NCBI RefSeq assembly: GCF_000350525.1
Contig: NZ_AOCN01000012.1
Location: 1 to 64,000, forward strand
From: Leucobacter salsicius M1-8
GTDB lineage: Bacteria > Actinomycetota > Actinomycetes > Actinomycetales > Microbacteriaceae
Direction of reading: 5' to 3'
DNA: 64,000 nt
Position 1 is the first letter of the stretch; each line of letters opens with the position of its first letter. A program made the translations under genes and the position numbers. Under the pieces are notes generated by a model. That model ran no database searches, had not been told where the DNA came from, and worked only from the letters and a program-made list of their open reading frames with translations. Shown here one piece after another: positions 44,017 through 52,696 of this stretch.

Positions 44017-44325
44017 TTACAGGTGATTCTGGAGTGCTCGCTCGATCTGCGTTCGGGTGGGCGTTCCGGCAAGGCCGTATTCAGTGAAATAGACCCGGCA
44101 GGCGAGCGAAGTGGTCTGTCCATCGGACGGAAACAGGTCTTCACCGTCGACGACGATAGTTGGCGAGCCAGCGAACGCAGTACTCGCTGCTTCGTTTGGC
44201 GTGCGGATAACGACGAACTCAACAGCCACATCCGCCAGACCTGCACCGTCGAGTACTTGTCTGGCCCGTGCCCCGGCCTCCTCCCAGCTGGGGCATTCTT
44301 CGATATGTAATACCTGAACCTTCAT
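44017..44325 (-). CDS. Thioredoxin-fold protein of the metal operon
   Basis: 102 residues. MKVQVLHIEECPSWEEAGAR opens a thioredoxin-like fold with a single Cys in place of CxxC, and AGSPTIVVDGEDLFP supplies the cis-Pro loop. Proteins of this kind lie beside mercury, cadmium and arsenic genes; a metal-binding or reductive role is likely but the substrate is unknown. It overlaps the P-type ATPase stop by four bases. Confidence 0.65.
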   Translation of the reverse strand: MKVQVLHIEECPSWEEAGARARQVLDGAGLADVAVEFVVIRTPNEAASTAFAGSPTIVVDGEDLFPSDGQTTSLACRVYFTEYGLAGTPTRTQIERALQNHL

Positions 44326-46316
44326 GCATCCACTCCTTCGTTCTTCACTTCGGGTGTGGTCTTTGCATTGCGGTTCTGCTCTGATGCGATCGGGTATAGG
44401 CGCGGTCGTCGGGTACGGGCAGCGCGTAACCCGTTGGCAATGACAAAAACTTCGGCGACCTCGTGAACCAGGACGACGGCGGCAAGACCGAGTACACCGG
44501 TGATCGCCAGTGGCAACAGCACGACGATGATCGCTAAAGACAGAACGATGTTCTGGTTGATGATGTTTCGCCCGCGACGCGCATGGCGCAGCGCTTGTGG
44601 GATGAGGCGAAGATCATGACCTGTGAAGGCGATATCGGCAGACTCTATGGCTGCATCCGACCCGGTTGCGCCCATTGCGATGCCGACGGTGGCCGAGGCC
44701 AGCGCGGGGGCGTCATTGATACCGTCACCAATCATGCCTGTCGGCTGTTGCTTCACTGAGTCGGTGATTTCACGGGCTTTATCTTCGGGGCGTAGTTCCG
44801 CGCGCACGTCAGCGATCCCAGCGATCTTCGCGAGAGCGTTCGCGGTGCGGGAGTTATCGCCAGTGAGCATCATTACCTCGACCCCCAGGTCACGGAGTGA
44901 GGCAACGGTTTCGGCGGCCTCGGGCCGGAGCTCGTCGCGGACACCAATCGCACCGACAGTGTGCCCGTCGCGGGTGACCATGACGCAGGTCTGACCGTCT
45001 GATTCCATCGCCGCGACCCTACTCGCGAGGTCACCGGCCGGGGTGATCCAGCGGGGGCTCCCGACGGTGATCTTGTGGCTGTCGACATGGCCGGTGACGC
45101 CGTGGCCGGGTGTTTCGCTCACCCCGGATGCGGCGGGTGTACCCGGGGCCGCGGCGGTGATAGCGGCTGCAAGTGGATGGGTGCTGTGCTGCTCGATGGC
45201 CGCTGCCCAGGCGAGCACTTCTTCGCGGGAAACACCGTCGGCTGCCTCGACCGCGGTGACTGCAGGCTGGTTGCGGGTGAGGGTGCCGGTCTTATCGACA
45301 GCGATACGACGCAAGGTGCCAAAGCGTTCGAACGCCGCACCGCTCTTGAATATCACTCCAAAGCGACTCGCGGCACCAATCGCGGAAACGACTGTGACCG
45401 GCACCGCGATCGCGAGTGCACACGGGGAGGCCGCGACAAGCACAACCAGAGCGCGAATGATCCACGTCTCCGGGTCACCGAACAACGACCCGATCGTCCC
45501 GACGAGCACAGCGAGGATAATCACGCCCGGTACAAGTGGGCGTGCGATGCGGTCCGCGAGGCGGGCGCGCTGACCTCGGTCCTGCTGCGCCTGCTCCACG
45601 AGCCCGACGAGAGTAGTCAGCGAGTTGTCTGTGCCATCAGCGGTGGCGGTGATTTCCAGTGACCCGGAGGTGTTGATCGACCCCGCCGCGACCTGATCGC
45701 CAGCGGTAACTTCCACGGGGATAGATTCCCCAGTGACCGCCGAGGTGTCCAGCCTGCTCGCACCCCGAGCGACCGTGCCGTCGGTTGCGATGCGTTCACC
45801 GGGCCGCACCCGCAACACATCACCGCCCCGGATCTCTCGTGCAGGAATCTCGACAGGTATGCCAGCGCGAAGGATGGTCGCCGTCTCGGGTACCAGCTTG
45901 AGCAGAGAGCGAAGGCCGGACCGGGCCCGATCCATCGCTTTGTCTTCGAGCGCTTCGGCGATGGAGTACAGGAACGCCAGCGCCGCGGCCTCCTCGACAT
46001 ACCCGAGGATCACCGCCCCAACGGCACTGATCGTCATGAGTAGCGCGATGCCGAGCTTGCCCTTGGTGAATAGACCCCGCAGCGCCCCGGGCACGAACGT
46101 GTATGCCCCGAGCAGTAGCCCAATCCAGAACAGCACCAACGCCACCATTTCAGCGGTCGGATTATTCCCCGTCGTCCACTCGGTGACCAGGCCCACGATG
46201 AAGAAAAGTCCAGAAGCCAGTGGAATCAGGATCGCTAGATCACGCCACCATGGGCGCTCCATCTCCTCCGTCTCAGCCCCTGTTGTGCTGGGCAGCTCGC
46301 AACACGACGCGCTCAA
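44322..46316 (-). CDS. P1B-type heavy-metal ATPase (Cd/Zn/Co class)
   Basis: 664 residues without an N-terminal metal-binding domain, only a short CC pair (SCCELP). The membrane site is SPC (LVAASPCALAIAVPVT near 297) rather than CPC, and the later helix has VLVHEVAEVFVIANGLRA; such SPC pumps belong to the P1B-4-like group handling Co, Cd or Zn. TGES, DKTGTLTRNQ near 335 and MIGDGINDAPALA are intact. It overlaps by four bases with the upstream ArsR/CmtR gene, which should regulate it. Confidence 0.85.
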   Translation of the reverse strand: MSASCCELPSTTGAETEEMERPWWRDLAILIPLASGLFFIVGLVTEWTTGNNPTAEMVALVLFWIGLLLGAYTFVPGALRGLFTKGKLGIALLMTISAVGAVILGYVEEAAALAFLYSIAEALEDKAMDRARSGLRSLLKLVPETATILRAGIPVEIPAREIRGGDVLRVRPGERIATDGTVARGASRLDTSAVTGESIPVEVTAGDQVAAGSINTSGSLEITATADGTDNSLTTLVGLVEQAQQDRGQRARLADRIARPLVPGVIILAVLVGTIGSLFGDPETWIIRALVVLVAASPCALAIAVPVTVVSAIGAASRFGVIFKSGAAFERFGTLRRIAVDKTGTLTRNQPAVTAVEAADGVSREEVLAWAAAIEQHSTHPLAAAITAAAPGTPAASGVSETPGHGVTGHVDSHKITVGSPRWITPAGDLASRVAAMESDGQTCVMVTRDGHTVGAIGVRDELRPEAAETVASLRDLGVEVMMLTGDNSRTANALAKIAGIADVRAELRPEDKAREITDSVKQQPTGMIGDGINDAPALASATVGIAMGATGSDAAIESADIAFTGHDLRLIPQALRHARRGRNIINQNIVLSLAIIVVLLPLAITGVLGLAAVVLVHEVAEVFVIANGLRAARTRRPRLYPIASEQNRNAKTTPEVKNEGVDA

Positions 46317-46684
46317 TGGGCTGCCTCAGCGGTGTCCACGGTGATGCAGCAACCGGGAACAGTGCAGGCCGGATCGATGCACGGAACCTGCTCGTCGACT
46401 GCAAGGGTCACATCCACCAGTGCCGTCAATGCCGCCGTCAGGTGAGGGTCGGCGATCTCGTAACGAGTCTTGCGGCCCTCGGGCTCAGCGGCCACGATCC
46501 CGCACCCGCGCAGACAGGCCAGGTGGTTCGACACATTCGTCCGTGTCAGCTCCAATTCCCGCGCCAACTCCGCTGGGTATCCTGGTCCCGAAAGCAATGT
46601 CAACAGAATCCTCGACCGCGTCGGATCAGCCATGGCGCGACCCAACCGGTTCATCACGTCCACACGAGAAGCAATAGTCAGCAT
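46313..46684 (-). CDS. cmtR: CmtR/ArsR-type metal-sensing repressor
   Basis: 123 residues. HTH ELTRTNVSNHLACLRGCGIV, then EGRKTRYEIADPHLTAAL, the CmtR hallmark. The C-terminal CIDPACTVPGCC provides extra thiols beside the CmtR cysteine of the LRGCG helix. CmtR senses cadmium or lead and releases DNA when loaded. First gene of the operon with the ATPase; its upstream region 46685-46979 holds its own and the ars operon promoters. The symbol is given by family resemblance. Confidence 0.78.
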   Translation of the reverse strand: MLTIASRVDVMNRLGRAMADPTRSRILLTLLSGPGYPAELARELELTRTNVSNHLACLRGCGIVAAEPEGRKTRYEIADPHLTAALTALVDVTLAVDEQVPCIDPACTVPGCCITVDTAEAAH

Positions 46685-46760
46685 GTGCTGAACTATACAG
46701 TCCTAGATGAACAGTCAGCAAGTGGTGACCTATGAGCTGACGCTTTGGCTGGAACCTCAG

Positions 46761-46803
46761 AGAAGATCCCGACAATCGCCATCACGCGCGTGATTCCACG
46801 GAT
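46761..46803. repeat. Degenerate internal copy of the ICE left end (relic att-like site)
   Basis: AGAAGATCCCGACAAT at 46761 recalls the core AGAAGTCCCAAT, and GCGCGTGATTCCACGGAT at 46786-46803 matches the terminal arm repeat at 16 of 18 positions. Spacing between the two parts (25 bases) is nearly that at the left end (24 bases). Similarity also continues to the right (TCGG, TGGAGTT, CCCAGCG). The rest of 46685-46979 holds only promoters. Confidence 0.55.
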
Positions 46804-46951
46804 CGTCGGCGGCGTGGAGTTTCCGCGTCCCAGCGCTCCTCTCGTGAAGCGTTGCGCGCTCGCTAGCCGCAGCGGGGCCATGGCGCACCCGCAACCTTAT
46901 AGTTGAACACCACCTAACGAGTCAGTGAATTTCGTCACACGAGGTTGCAGC

Positions 46952-46981
46952 ATGTATCGAAGTTTGCCAATATAGATACAT
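46952..46981. promoter_or_regulatory. Inverted repeat at the ars operon start, probable ArsR operator
   Basis: ATGTATC (46952) and GATACAT (ending 46981) form a perfect 7-base inverted repeat whose right half includes the trxB start codon. No ribosome site precedes that ATG, so the message is probably leaderless and the repressor would cover the initiation site. The ArsR part of the fusion at 49368 is the likely ligand. Confidence 0.6.
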
Positions 46982-47957
46982 GTCGATTCAAGAAGTAGAG
47001 CTAGTTATTGTCGGCTCCGGACCTGCTGGATACACGGCCGCGGTATACGCAGCACGTGCGGGCCTTGCTCCGGTAGTCCTCGCAGGATCCGTAACTGCGG
47101 GCGGCGCGCTGATGACAACAACCGAGGTCGAAAACTTTCCCGGCTTTATCGACGGGATTCAGGGCCCAGACCTGATGGATGCGATGCGCGCCCAGGCCGA
47201 GCGATTCGGTGCGCGAATCATCAACGACGATGCTGTAAGCATCGACCTTCAAGGTGCCGTCAAAACGATCAAGACCGGTAACGGTGAGGCCTATGCCGCT
47301 CGTGCTGTAGTGCTGGCGATGGGGTCCGAGTACCGCAAGCTCGGCTTGCCCGAGGAAGATCGTCTTTCTGGCCATGGTATCTCGTGGTGTGCCACGTGTG
47401 ATGGATTCTTCTTCCGCGAGAAGCAGATCGCCGTAGTTGGAGGCGGTGATTCCGCGATGGAAGAGGCGCTATTTTTGACGCGATTCGCGTCAAAGGTCAC
47501 GATCGTCCACCGTCGTGATGAGTTCCGCGCCTCAAAGGTCATGGTCGATCGAGTGCTCGCTGACTCCAAGATTGAAGTTGCCTGGAACTCCGAAGTGGCT
47601 GAAATCCTTGGCGAGGAGCAGGCCGATGGACTCCGGCTCAAGAACACGGTTGACGGCTCGGAACGAGTGTTAGATGTGACGGGGGTATTCATTGCCATCG
47701 GCCATGACCCACGATCCGCGCTTGTCGCAGAGCAGGTGGCAACCGATAGCGACGGCTACGTGAAAGTTGAGCATCCATCCACCCGAACGAGCCTCACAGG
47801 CGTGTTCGCGGCGGGCGACTTGGTCGATCACACTTACCGGCAGGCGATCACCGCTGCAGGTACAGGATGCGCCGCAGCGCAGGATGCACAGCAATTTTTA
47901 TCAAGCCTCATCCCATCTGAACAACGCTCGGATCTCGTTCTGGAGAGTGCCATATGA
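46980..47957 (+). CDS. trxB: Thioredoxin reductase of the arsenic operon
   Basis: 325 residues. FAD fold [20 protein letters not shown], redox site [15 protein letters not shown] fold [19 protein letters not shown] and C-terminal [16 protein letters not shown] all intact. It regenerates the thioredoxin encoded next, which in turn recycles ArsC. Overlaps trxA by four bases. The operon start seems leaderless. Confidence 0.92.
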   Translation: MSIQEVELVIVGSGPAGYTAAVYAARAGLAPVVLAGSVTAGGALMTTTEVENFPGFIDGIQGPDLMDAMRAQAERFGARIINDDAVSIDLQGAVKTIKTGNGEAYAARAVVLAMGSEYRKLGLPEEDRLSGHGISWCATCDGFFFREKQIAVVGGGDSAMEEALFLTRFASKVTIVHRRDEFRASKVMVDRVLADSKIEVAWNSEVAEILGEEQADGLRLKNTVDGSERVLDVTGVFIAIGHDPRSALVAEQVATDSDGYVKVEHPSTRTSLTGVFAAGDLVDHTYRQAITAAGTGCAAAQDAQQFLSSLIPSEQRSDLVLESAI

Positions 47958-48277
47958 GTATCGTCAACGTCACCGATGACACCTTTGAACACGAAGTGCT
48001 CCAGTCAGGTCTCCCTGTTGTTGTCGACATCTGGGCGACCTGGTGCGGCCCGTGCAAGGCGATCGCACCAGTGCTTGAAGACTTAGCAGCCGAGTTTTCG
48101 GGCCAAGTGAAGATTGTCAAAGTTGATGCGGATGCGAATCCTGCCACCGTATCTGCGGCGGGTGTCATTTCGATTCCGACCCTCGGTTTTTACCAGGCTG
48201 GAGAGCGAGTCGATGTGCTTATCGGGGCACACCCAAGACCAGTTATCGCGGCAAAGATTAAGGAATTGCTCTCGTGA
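47954..48277 (+). CDS. trxA: Thioredoxin of the arsenic operon
   Basis: 107 residues with the active site [13 protein letters not shown] and the cis-proline [10 protein letters not shown]. Standard length. It receives electrons from the adjacent reductase and reduces the arsenate reductases downstream. Start overlaps the trxB stop; end overlaps the GTG of acr3. Confidence 0.93.
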   Translation: MSIVNVTDDTFEHEVLQSGLPVVVDIWATWCGPCKAIAPVLEDLAAEFSGQVKIVKVDADANPATVSAAGVISIPTLGFYQAGERVDVLIGAHPRPVIAAKIKELLS

Positions 48278-49371
48278 CGAATACCTTGGCAACTCCGTCG
48301 CGGGTGACACCCAAGCGCATGTCGGCTCTCGACAAGTGGCTCGCAGTCTGGATCGGGCTAGCCATGATCGTAGGCCTCCTGCTCGGCCGTTTCATCCCCG
48401 GCCTCTCCGAACTCTTGACACGACTTGAGGTTGGTGGCATCTCCGTGCCCATCGCACTCGGGCTACTCGTCATGATGTACCCCGTGCTCGCGAAGGTCCG
48501 CTACGACAAAGTCGCAGCAGTCACCGGGGACAAAAAGCTGCTCATTTCATCGCTCGTGCTTAACTGGCTCGTCGGCCCTGCGCTTATGTTCACCCTTGCA
48601 TGGATCTTCCTCGCGGATCTCCCCGAGTATCGCACCGGTGTCATCATCGTTGGGCTTGCTCGCTGTATCGCGATGGTCGTGATTTGGAACGACCTGGCAT
48701 GCGGTGACGGCGACGCAACCGCGGTACTGATCGCGGTGAACTCAGTGTTCCAGGTCGTCATGTTCTCCGTGCTCGGCTGGTTCTACCTCACGGTACTCCC
48801 CGGCTGGCTCGGCCTCGACACTCAGGGCCTCGACGTTTCGGTGTGGCAGATCGCGCTCAATGTGCTGGTTTTCCTGGGCGTCCCACTGCTTGCAGGGTTT
48901 ATGTCGCGGTGGGTCGGCGAGAAGCGTCGCGGCCGCGAATGGTACGAAGCGAAGTTCCTCCCGAGGATAGGCCCGTGGGCGCTCTACGGCCTGCTCTTCA
49001 CCATCGTGCTGCTCTTCGCGTTCCAGGGCGAAGCAATCACAAATAACCCGCTTGATGTTGCTCGTATCGCGGTGCCACTGCTCGCATACTTCGCCATTAT
49101 GTGGTTTGTCGGCATGATCGCTGGTAAAGCGATCGGTCTCGGCTATGCCCGATCCACGTCCCTTGCGTTCACCGCAGCAGGCAATAACTTTGAGCTCGCG
49201 ATCGCAGTCGCAATCGGCACGTTCGGTGCTGCCTCTGGCCAGGCGCTCGCGGGTGTGGTCGGCCCCCTCATTGAAGTGCCGGTGCTCGTCGGCCTGGTGT
49301 ACGTCTCCCTGTGGCTGGCGAGAGTTTGGTTTAAGACTGACCCATACGCGACTGAAACGAGCAAGTCATGA
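48274..49371 (+). CDS. acr3: Acr3-type arsenite efflux pump
   Basis: 365 residues from a GTG overlapping the trxA stop. About ten transmembrane helices; conserved LIGLARCIAMV-like segment here IIVGLARCIAMVVIWNDLA with the essential Cys, and the later TAAGNNFELAIAVAIGTFG. Acr3 pumps arsenite out by proton motive force. The N-terminus ALDKWLAVWIGLAMIVGLLL is that of the Acr3(2) group. Overlaps the ArsR-ArsC fusion by ATGA. Confidence 0.92.
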   Translation: MTNTLATPSRVTPKRMSALDKWLAVWIGLAMIVGLLLGRFIPGLSELLTRLEVGGISVPIALGLLVMMYPVLAKVRYDKVAAVTGDKKLLISSLVLNWLVGPALMFTLAWIFLADLPEYRTGVIIVGLARCIAMVVIWNDLACGDGDATAVLIAVNSVFQVVMFSVLGWFYLTVLPGWLGLDTQGLDVSVWQIALNVLVFLGVPLLAGFMSRWVGEKRRGREWYEAKFLPRIGPWALYGLLFTIVLLFAFQGEAITNNPLDVARIAVPLLAYFAIMWFVGMIAGKAIGLGYARSTSLAFTAAGNNFELAIAVAIGTFGAASGQALAGVVGPLIEVPVLVGLVYVSLWLARVWFKTDPYATETSKS

Positions 49372-50369
49372 TCCCGGACACCGCGCTCCGCAACCCAGAA
49401 ATATGCACACCTACAGTGGAGCACGCGATGGGAGCTGCAGCCGCTTCCTCTGTCGCAACCACACTCAAGGCGCTCGCTGAGCCACTCCGCCTGCGAATGC
49501 TCTCTGCCATCGCCACAGACCCCCGCGGTGAAGCGTGCGTGTGCGATCTTGCTGAGCTTACTGACGTGTCGCAGCCCACGGTGTCTCACCATCTGAAAGT
49601 CATGAAGGACGCTGGGTTGCTCGCCTCAGAACGTCGTGGCACCTGGGTCTGGTATCGAGTCGTCGCATCTCGCAAAAATGCTGTCACCGCGCTGCTAGAT
49701 TCCTTTGCACCGGCGACCCTCCTTGAAGATGTTGAGAGCGAACAGGATCGCACTGTCGCGCTGCGCACTATGGATGCTCGCGTTACGCGGCTCGCGGATG
49801 AACTGGCCGACGAACTTTCCGAGTTGAATCGCGACCTGGTAACCGCGATCGTACGGGAATCGTATGCGGGTCTCGTCAGGTCTGCGAAACTTACCCAACA
49901 CATGATTCCCCTCACTGAACGCTTCGCGAGACAACGTCTTGCTGACCTGATGCGTGACCGTGAGACTTCTGTTCCGCAGGTGCTGTTCGTATGTGTTGCG
50001 AATGCCGGGCGTTCGCAGCTCGCGGCAGCCCTCATGAATCAGTTGTCGGGTGGCACCGTTATCGCTCGCTCGGCCGGATCGAACCCAGCTGTCGATGTGC
50101 ACCCGAGTGTACGTTCGCTCCTCACAGAAATTGAGGGTGACAAAGATGCGACAACAGCATTTCCAAAGCCACTCACCGATGACGCGGTGCGTGCCGCAGA
50201 CGTCGTCATCACCATGGGCTGCGGTGATGTCTGCCCCATCATTCCCGGTGTGCGCTACGAGGATTGGGCAGTGGGAGACCCTGCACTCGCCTCTGATGAC
50301 GGTGCCAAAGCGATCCGCGACGACCTCGCCACCCGCGTACACACATTGCTTGACACGCTCACCACATAA
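49368..50369 (+). CDS. ArsR - three-helix spacer - ArsC fusion
   Basis: 333 residues. Residues ~25-110 form ArsR, with arsenic ligands in EACVCDLAEL and recognition helix DVSQPTVSHHLKVMK. A helical spacer (~120-200) resembles the three-helix bundle found with actinobacterial phosphatase-type reductases. The C-terminal ArsC has VLFVCVANAGRSQ and ITMGCGDVCPIIPG, keeping all catalytic cysteines. It is both regulator and enzyme. Different in build from the 41839-42516 fusion, so independently acquired. Confidence 0.87.
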   Translation: MIPDTALRNPEICTPTVEHAMGAAAASSVATTLKALAEPLRLRMLSAIATDPRGEACVCDLAELTDVSQPTVSHHLKVMKDAGLLASERRGTWVWYRVVASRKNAVTALLDSFAPATLLEDVESEQDRTVALRTMDARVTRLADELADELSELNRDLVTAIVRESYAGLVRSAKLTQHMIPLTERFARQRLADLMRDRETSVPQVLFVCVANAGRSQLAAALMNQLSGGTVIARSAGSNPAVDVHPSVRSLLTEIEGDKDATTAFPKPLTDDAVRAADVVITMGCGDVCPIIPGVRYEDWAVGDPALASDDGAKAIRDDLATRVHTLLDTLTT

Positions 50370-50381
50370 GGAAAAACTTCA

Positions 50382-50789
50382 ATGACCACTCAAACCAAGC
50401 CCTCCGTGCTATTCGTCTGTGTGCACAACGCCGGGCGTTCGCAAATGGCCTCGGGATACCTACGCCACATCGCTGGCGATCGCATCGAGGTACGCTCCGC
50501 CGGGTCGATGCCCGCCGACCAGATCAATCCCACAGCCGTCGCCGCCATGCGCGAAGAAGGCATCGACATCACCGCCGAGCAACCCAAAGTGCTTACCACT
50601 GAGGCTGTGCAGGACTCTGACGTAGTGATCACGATGGGTTGCGGTGATGCCTGCCCATTCTTCCCAGGCAAGCGTTACGAGGACTGGGAGCTTGATGACC
50701 CCGCGGGGCAGGGCATTGACTCAGTGCGCCCCATTCGTGACGACATCAAGCTGCGCATCGAAGAGTTGGTGGCGTCGCTACTCGATTAG
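50382..50789 (+). CDS. arsC: Arsenate reductase, thioredoxin-linked
   Basis: 135 residues. Phosphatase-like loop FVCVHNAGRSQMA near 12-24 and the second cysteine pair in ITMGCGDACPFFPG. This class reduces arsenate to arsenite with thioredoxin. AGGAAAAAC precedes the ATG, 12 bases after the fusion stop. Closes the ars operon, followed by a hairpin at 50800-50837. Confidence 0.93.
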   Translation: MTTQTKPSVLFVCVHNAGRSQMASGYLRHIAGDRIEVRSAGSMPADQINPTAVAAMREEGIDITAEQPKVLTTEAVQDSDVVITMGCGDACPFFPGKRYEDWELDDPAGQGIDSVRPIRDDIKLRIEELVASLLD

Positions 50790-50799
50790 TTAGCGCTGC

Positions 50800-50837
50800 G
50801 CCGGGGTGGGGCTCAGTAACATGAGCACTGCCCCGGC
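50800..50837 (+). terminator. Hairpin ending the ars operon
   Basis: GCCGGGG and CCCCGGC pair around an inner GCTCA/TGAGC stem. It sits just after arsC and before the converging flavoprotein gene. No T-run on the plus strand. Confidence 0.6.
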
Positions 50838-50882
50838 ACAGTTCAGACGATTGGAAACGGAAGACGTCACTCCCCAAGGGAA

Positions 50883-52199
50883 TTAGCGGTTGAGTGAGGT
50901 AACAAGCTCAATCGGTGCAGGAGCGGTTGCACAACAGCTACCGCCCGACGTTTCCTCAGGAGCATCAAACAAGCCAGCACCACCACACACACCCGTATCC
51001 GGCAGCACAAGATCAACGCGCTGTGCAGCCACAAGGTCGCCCGTTAATGCCGCGGCGACGCTGCGCACCTGTTCGAATCCCGTCAGCGCCAAGAATGTTG
51101 GGGCGCGCCCGTAGGACTTCGCGCCAACAATGTAGAGATCTTCTTCAGGGTGGGCAAGATCCGCTGCACCAGTGGCACGGATCGATCCACATGAGTGCAA
51201 ATTGGGATCTACCTCGGTCGCCACACGTGCGGGTGCCTGAAGACGCTGATCGATCTCCAATCGAACTTCCGACAAAATCGACAGGTCAGGGCGGAACCCG
51301 GTCAGCACGATGATCTGGTCTGCTGGGGCAAGCGACCGACCGTCTTCCGCGACCAAAATCGCACGATCACCGTCACGATTCACTTCTACAACCCTGAATC
51401 CCGTGACAAGGTCCGCGAGCCCGTCAGCGACGTACTTTTCTGCAAGCTGGCCAAGTGCGCCACGCTCTGGAAGCTCATCCGCAGTGCCACCGCCGAACGT
51501 ATTACCGACTATACCGCGGCGCAGCACCCAGGTGATCTGGGTAGAAGGATCGCGCCGGGCGATCCGAGCCAACTGTGTAATGGCTGTTTTCGCCGACGCA
51601 CCATTACCAACGACAACGACGTGTTTACCCGAGAGCGCACGGGCATCCTCTGGCGTCGGAATCAGGTAACTGAGGATGCCTGCTGCCGCGACAGCTTGCT
51701 CTCCCAATGCGGGGAGACCGTCCGCACCCGCTGGACTTGGTGTATTCCAGGTTCCCGAAGCATCAATTACGGATCGAGCTTCAATTCGCTCTTCTCCACC
51801 ATCCGAATTCACCACATGAATGGTGAACGGTTGATCTGACCGGCCTGCATCTACCGAGCGGTCCCGCCCCTTCTTGCTGACTCCTGTCACGCGAACGCCG
51901 TAACGCACCCGCTCCGCAAGTGTCTCGGCAAGGGGCGCGAGATACTCAGAGATCCACTGTGCCCCCGTCGGGTAGCCTTCAGCGGGTTCGATCCAGTCAG
52001 TTGCCTCAAGGAGACGCTTACTCGCACCGTCGATCACTTCAGACCATTTCGAAAACAAGCGCACGTGCGCCCACTCCGATACTGCTACGGCCGGGCCATC
52101 GCCCGCTTCCAGCACCAGTGGTTCAACTCCGCGCTCCAGCAAATGGGCAGCAGCTGCGAGCCCCTGGGGTCCTGCTCCAATCACGACGACTTCGTGCAT
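50883..52199 (-). CDS. FAD/NAD(P)-dependent flavoprotein of the arsenic region
   Basis: 438 residues from the ATG at 52199, with ATGGAGA upstream. FAD fold VVVIGAGPQGLAAAAHLLER and a second nucleotide fold HVVVVGNGASAKTAITQLA fit flavin monooxygenase/lysine-hydroxylase-like enzymes. The C-terminus is Cys-rich (GVCGGAGL, SGGSCCATA), unusual for the family and suggestive of metalloid binding. ArsO-type flavoproteins occur in ars clusters, and the divergent ArsR gene at 52288 supports control by arsenic or a similar metalloid. Reaction unproven. Confidence 0.78.
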   Translation of the reverse strand: MHEVVVIGAGPQGLAAAAHLLERGVEPLVLEAGDGPAVAVSEWAHVRLFSKWSEVIDGASKRLLEATDWIEPAEGYPTGAQWISEYLAPLAETLAERVRYGVRVTGVSKKGRDRSVDAGRSDQPFTIHVVNSDGGEERIEARSVIDASGTWNTPSPAGADGLPALGEQAVAAAGILSYLIPTPEDARALSGKHVVVVGNGASAKTAITQLARIARRDPSTQITWVLRRGIVGNTFGGGTADELPERGALGQLAEKYVADGLADLVTGFRVVEVNRDGDRAILVAEDGRSLAPADQIIVLTGFRPDLSILSEVRLEIDQRLQAPARVATEVDPNLHSCGSIRATGAADLAHPEEDLYIVGAKSYGRAPTFLALTGFEQVRSVAAALTGDLVAAQRVDLVLPDTGVCGGAGLFDAPEETSGGSCCATAPAPIELVTSLNR

Positions 52200-52252
52200 T
52201 ACATTTCTCCATCCATTGACATTCATCGATATGAAAAACCTATCGCCTCACA

Positions 52253-52266
52253 TCGACAACTGTCAA
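52253..52266. promoter_or_regulatory. Imperfect palindrome between flavoprotein and ArsR genes
   Basis: TCGACAACTGTCAA (TTGACAG/TTGTCGA on the other strand) sits in the 88-base divergent interval 52200-52287. It is the best candidate for the ArsR binding site controlling both genes. An ATCGAT box lies at 52225-52230. Confidence 0.5.
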
Positions 52267-52287
52267 TATGTTGGGCAGAATGGTGAT

Positions 52288-52650
52288 ATGAACAATTTGC
52301 AGGATGCTGCGCCTCCAGTTTTGTCGTCAAGTTGCTGCGCGACGTTTGACCACAATGTCGTGACTGATGTGGATGCCCAGCATTTGGCGAAAGTATTCAA
52401 GGCTCTCGGCGACCCGACACGAGTGAAGCTGCTCTCACTCATTACTGCGAGCGCCAGCGGCGAGATGTGCGTGTGTGACCTCACGGAACCAATCGGACTC
52501 TCGCAACCTACGGTTTCACACCACATGAAGCAACTCGTCGAGGCCGGACTCGTCACTCGACAGCAGCGCGGCCGATGGGCCTACTACAGTCCGGTCATGT
52601 CTGTGCTCGCGGCGGCTACCCGCAGGTTGGCACCTCAGCCAACCCAGTAG
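52288..52650 (+). CDS. ArsR-family metalloid repressor
   Basis: 120 residues. CC pair in SSSCCATFD near the N-terminus, HTH with GEMCVCDLTEPIGL and SQPTVSHHMKQLVEAGL; the CVC motif is the classical As(III)/Sb(III) site. GRWAYYSPV completes the wing. It faces the flavoprotein gene and is a third arsenic-type sensor in this island. No ribosome site is obvious at the ATG; longer frames upstream have none either. Confidence 0.85.
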   Translation: MNNLQDAAPPVLSSSCCATFDHNVVTDVDAQHLAKVFKALGDPTRVKLLSLITASASGEMCVCDLTEPIGLSQPTVSHHMKQLVEAGLVTRQQRGRWAYYSPVMSVLAAATRRLAPQPTQ

Positions 52651-52696
52651 CTCAGGAGCGCCTCTCGATGAGAATCTCGAATTGCCAGTACGAGTA

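Noticed and set aside
44322-46316. Naming the ATPase a second copper pump
   Set aside because: Its membrane motif is SPC, not CPC or CPH, and its regulator is CmtR-like, pointing to Cd/Zn/Co-type metals.
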